Source of the DNA: an uncultured beta proteobacterium
GTDB lineage: Bacteria > Pseudomonadota > Gammaproteobacteria > Burkholderiales > Burkholderiaceae_C
Reading direction: 5' to 3'
Assembly (NCBI GenBank): GCA_903920405.1
Contig: CAIXMC010000037.1
Location: 1 to 7,503 of the forward strand
Length of the DNA stretch: 7,503 nucleotides
In this document: piece by piece, positions 5,675 to 7,503 of the stretch
Numbering within the stretch: position 1 is the first letter of the stretch
Layout of the letters: each line of letters opens with the position of its first letter
Translations under genes and position numbers: made by a program
Notes under the pieces: generated by a model
Seen by the model: only the letters and a program-made list of their open reading frames with translations
Databases searched by the model: none
What the model was told of the DNA's origin: nothing

Positions 5675-7273
5675 ATGGAAAAATTCTTCAACACCGCAGG
5701 TCCCAACCAGCCTGAAATTCACTACACCCTTTTGCCCATGCACAGGATCAACTGGCCTGAACTCTCCAGCCTGATTGGCGCACGCAAATACTTCATCTTG
5801 CATGCACCAAGACAGACCGGCAAAACCAGCCTGTTGATCCATCTGATGCACTTTTTGAATGCGCAGGGCCAATACCGGGCGCTGTATGTGAACATTGAAG
5901 CGGCGCAAGCAGCACGCAACGATGTACAGCGGGCAGAGTCTGGCATGGTTCAGGCGTTGGCCAGCGCGGCACACCTGTACTGGAAAGACCCGCAGGCAGT
6001 CAAAACAGCCCAGGACATCTTGCAACAAAGCGGCGCTGGCGAGCGTGTTCGCCTGGTGCTTCAAACCTGGTCTGAGCAAAGTGATAAACCCCTCATCATC
6101 TTTTTGGACGAAGTCGATGCCTTGGTAGGCGATACGCTGATCTCTCTGTTGCGCCAGATTCGCGCAGGCTACGCGCAGCGGCCAGAGGCCTTTCCGCAGA
6201 GCATGATTTTGTGTGGTGTTCGTGATGTGCGCGACTACCGCATTCATCGCAGCGATGGCGAAATCATCACCGGCGGCAGTGCTTTCAACATCAAAAGCGA
6301 ATCCATCCGCTTGGGCGACTTTACAAAGGCCGATGTCAAAGCCTTGCTACAACAGCATACCGATGCCACCGGCCAAACCTTCGATCCAGGCGTTCTGGAA
6401 GAAATCTGGGCGGATACCCAAGGTCAGCCCTGGCTGGTCAATGCGCTCGCGTATGAAGCCTGCTTTCGCAAGCCAGAGCAGCGCGACCGAAGCAAGAGCG
6501 TGACAGTAGAGCAAATGCGTCAGGCGAGAGAAAGTCTGATTCAGCGCCGTGATACGCACCTTGATCAACTCACGGACAAGCTCAAGGAAGACAGAGTGCG
6601 CCGTGTGATAGAGCCGCTGCTGCAAAACGAAGGAGATGTTGCAAGCCTGCACCCGGACGATGTTCAATACGTGAATGACTTGGGGCTGATTCATGTCGAG
6701 CGCCCAGGCCAAGTCACTATTGCCAACCGGATTTACCAAGAGATTATTCCGCGTGAACTCACCTGGGGACACCAGATGGGCATCAACCAGAATCAGGCTT
6801 GGTACGTCATGCCCAACGGCAGCATGGACATTGACAAATTGCTGACGGCCTTTCAGAATTTTTTCAGGGAAAACGCCGAGGTCTGGCTTCAGTGTTACGA
6901 CTACAAAGAGGCAGGCCCTCACTTGCTGCTGCAAGCCTTTTTGCAGCGCATCGTCAATGGGGGAGGGCGCATCGCCCGCGAATATGGGTTAGGCCGTGGC
7001 CGCACCGACTTGTTTTTGCAGTGGCCTCTCACAGCAGAAGGCTTCACCGGGCCGATGCAGCAAGTGGTGTTGGAACTCAAAATTCAGCACAAGGGCAGGG
7101 CCGCCACCTTGGCCGCAGGGTTGGAGCAGACTGCACGTTATGCCGATCAATGTGGTGCCGACAGTGCACATCTGCTGATTTTTAACCGTGATGCAGGTGT
7201 GGCATGGGACGAAAAAATTTACCATGAAAAGCGAAGCAGTGGCAGTCGTGTGATTAGCGTTTGGGGCATGTGA
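5675..7273 (+). CDS. STAND/AAA-like ATPase with C-terminal PD-(D/E)XK nuclease-like domain
   Basis: The protein has 532 residues and no signal peptide or membrane segment. It begins MEKFFNTAGPNQPEIHY, an opening I recall from a widespread family of uncharacterised 'AAA-like' proteins. Walker A is APRQTGKTS (44-52), Walker B is LIIFLDEVDAL (140-150), and a GQP motif at 250-252 fits the GxP motif of STAND NTPases, followed by a winged-helix-like region. The C-terminal part carries GRGRTDLFLQW (D445), VVLELK (E467, K469) and EQTARYA (Q485, Y489), the pattern of PD-(D/E)XK nucleases. All key residues appear intact. The open frame reaches back to ATG 5561, but ATG 5675 fits the family start; no ribosome-binding site is visible at any candidate start. 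It is transcribed away from the xseA operon with no partner gene in view. DNA cleavage or a role in defence or a mobile element is possible but unproven. Confidence 0.85.
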   Translation: MEKFFNTAGPNQPEIHYTLLPMHRINWPELSSLIGARKYFILHAPRQTGKTSLLIHLMHFLNAQGQYRALYVNIEAAQAARNDVQRAESGMVQALASAAHLYWKDPQAVKTAQDILQQSGAGERVRLVLQTWSEQSDKPLIIFLDEVDALVGDTLISLLRQIRAGYAQRPEAFPQSMILCGVRDVRDYRIHRSDGEIITGGSAFNIKSESIRLGDFTKADVKALLQQHTDATGQTFDPGVLEEIWADTQGQPWLVNALAYEACFRKPEQRDRSKSVTVEQMRQARESLIQRRDTHLDQLTDKLKEDRVRRVIEPLLQNEGDVASLHPDDVQYVNDLGLIHVERPGQVTIANRIYQEIIPRELTWGHQMGINQNQAWYVMPNGSMDIDKLLTAFQNFFRENAEVWLQCYDYKEAGPHLLLQAFLQRIVNGGGRIAREYGLGRGRTDLFLQWPLTAEGFTGPMQQVVLELKIQHKGRAATLAAGLEQTARYADQCGADSAHLLIFNRDAGVAWDEKIYHEKRSSGSRVISVWGM

Positions 7274-7274
7274 A

Positions 7275-7310
7275 TAGCTATTTTTAAAAATGATAGCTAC
7301 TCACGCGTGA
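7275..7310. repeat. AT-rich TAGCTA inverted repeat plus TCACGCGTGA palindrome
   Basis: TAGCTAT (7275-7281) and ATAGCTA (7293-7299) form a 7-bp stem that can extend through T and A runs with a two-base bulge. TCACGCGTGA (7301-7310) is a perfect 10-bp palindrome. The block starts one base after the stop of the ATPase-nuclease gene. No T run follows the stem, so it is a poor intrinsic terminator, though it could protect the transcript end. From memory, intergenic repeats with a GATAGCT core are frequent in Comamonadaceae, and this may be a diverged copy. Confidence 0.5.
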
Positions 7311-7352
7311 TTTGATAGGCACGGCACTCAAATTCAAAAACATGAGAGCCAA

Positions 7353-7503
7353 ATGGGGAACTTCAGACTGACCACATCCTTACCCCGTTGGGGCATGGAA
7401 TTCTTGCCCCAACGGGGCACCGCATACCAGCGAAGGGCAACGCCCTGGGAAAAACACCCCGGCCATTTCCGCGTTCTGAAGGAACGCCGCATATCGCCGC
7501 ACA
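7353..7503 (+). repeat. Possible dispersed repeat element with an open frame (runs off right edge)
   Basis: This stretch contains the 13-bp inverted repeat and two more stem-loops: AGGGC-AAC-GCCCT (7434-7446) and GCGTTC-TGAAG-GAACGC (7471-7487). One plus-strand frame stays open from ATG 7353 to the edge for 50 codons and includes PQRGTAYQRRATPWEKHPG. I recall similar 'RATPWE' peptides and AACGGGG/CCCTGGG palindrome-rich DNA from dispersed repeats that are often annotated as short hypothetical proteins, notably in planctomycetes. I therefore regard it as a repeat element rather than a gene. There is no ribosome-binding site before ATG 7353. The assignment rests on memory and is unverified. Confidence 0.35.
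7383..7417. repeat. Perfect 13-bp inverted repeat, nested palindromes
   Basis: CCCCGTTGGGGCA (7383-7395) and TGCCCCAACGGGG (7405-7417) are exact reverse complements around a nine-base loop. Each arm is itself nearly self-complementary (CCCC-N3-GGGG), so the DNA could fold as one long hairpin or two small ones. No T run follows on the plus strand. It begins a G+C-rich palindromic block reaching the right edge. Confidence 0.8.

Noticed and set aside
5522..6247. Long minus-strand open frame opposite the 5' half of the ATPase-nuclease gene
   Set aside because: The plus-strand frame has clear Walker A and B motifs here; the antisense product has no recognisable domain and is a shadow frame.
7275..7299. 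Intrinsic terminator of the ATPase-nuclease gene
   Set aside because: The stem is AT-rich, bulged, and has no T run after it.
7383..7417. Intrinsic terminator formed by the 13-bp inverted repeat
   Set aside because: The stem is strong but is followed by CACCGCATACC, not a T run; it fits a repeat element better.

Overview
The window looks like a chromosomal segment from a betaproteobacterium of the order Burkholderiales, most likely family Comamonadaceae. The support is the close match of DnaX, XseA and KdsD to how I remember proteins of that family (for example the DnaX start MSYFVLARKYRPRNF and the KdsD end NSNDLMRAKVI). The G+C content looks moderate by eye. The genus cannot be named from this sequence alone.

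Left and centre (1-5407, all minus strand): a compact, co-directional cluster read in the order xseA, dnaX, ybaB, kdsD, kdsC, lptC. Gaps are 10 to 30 bases, or the genes overlap (TGATG at kdsD/kdsC, GTGA at kdsC/lptC). The first half serves DNA metabolism: exonuclease VII large subunit, the tau/gamma clamp-loader subunit and the YbaB nucleoid protein. The second half serves the lipopolysaccharide (LPS) inner core and its export: arabinose-5-phosphate isomerase, Kdo-8-phosphate phosphatase and the start of LptC, which runs off the left edge. recR, which commonly follows dnaX-ybaB, is not present between ybaB and kdsD. A run of nine A in dnaX, just after the clamp-loader core, is followed by early stops in both shifted frames, which suggests a programmed switch making a short gamma-like form.

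Middle spacer (5408-5674): an AT-rich divergent intergenic region with overlapping candidate promoters for the leftward operon and the rightward gene, followed by a perfect DnaA box and a one-mismatch DnaA box 12 bases apart.

Right (5675-7273, plus strand): one accessory-looking gene for a 532-residue protein that joins a STAND/AAA-like P-loop NTPase to a C-terminal PD-(D/E)XK nuclease-like domain. Its biological role is not known to me. The last 230 bases hold no confident gene but are rich in inverted repeats. These include an AT-rich TAGCTA repeat just after the stop codon and a G+C-rich palindromic element, partly translatable, that runs off the right edge and resembles dispersed repeat families.
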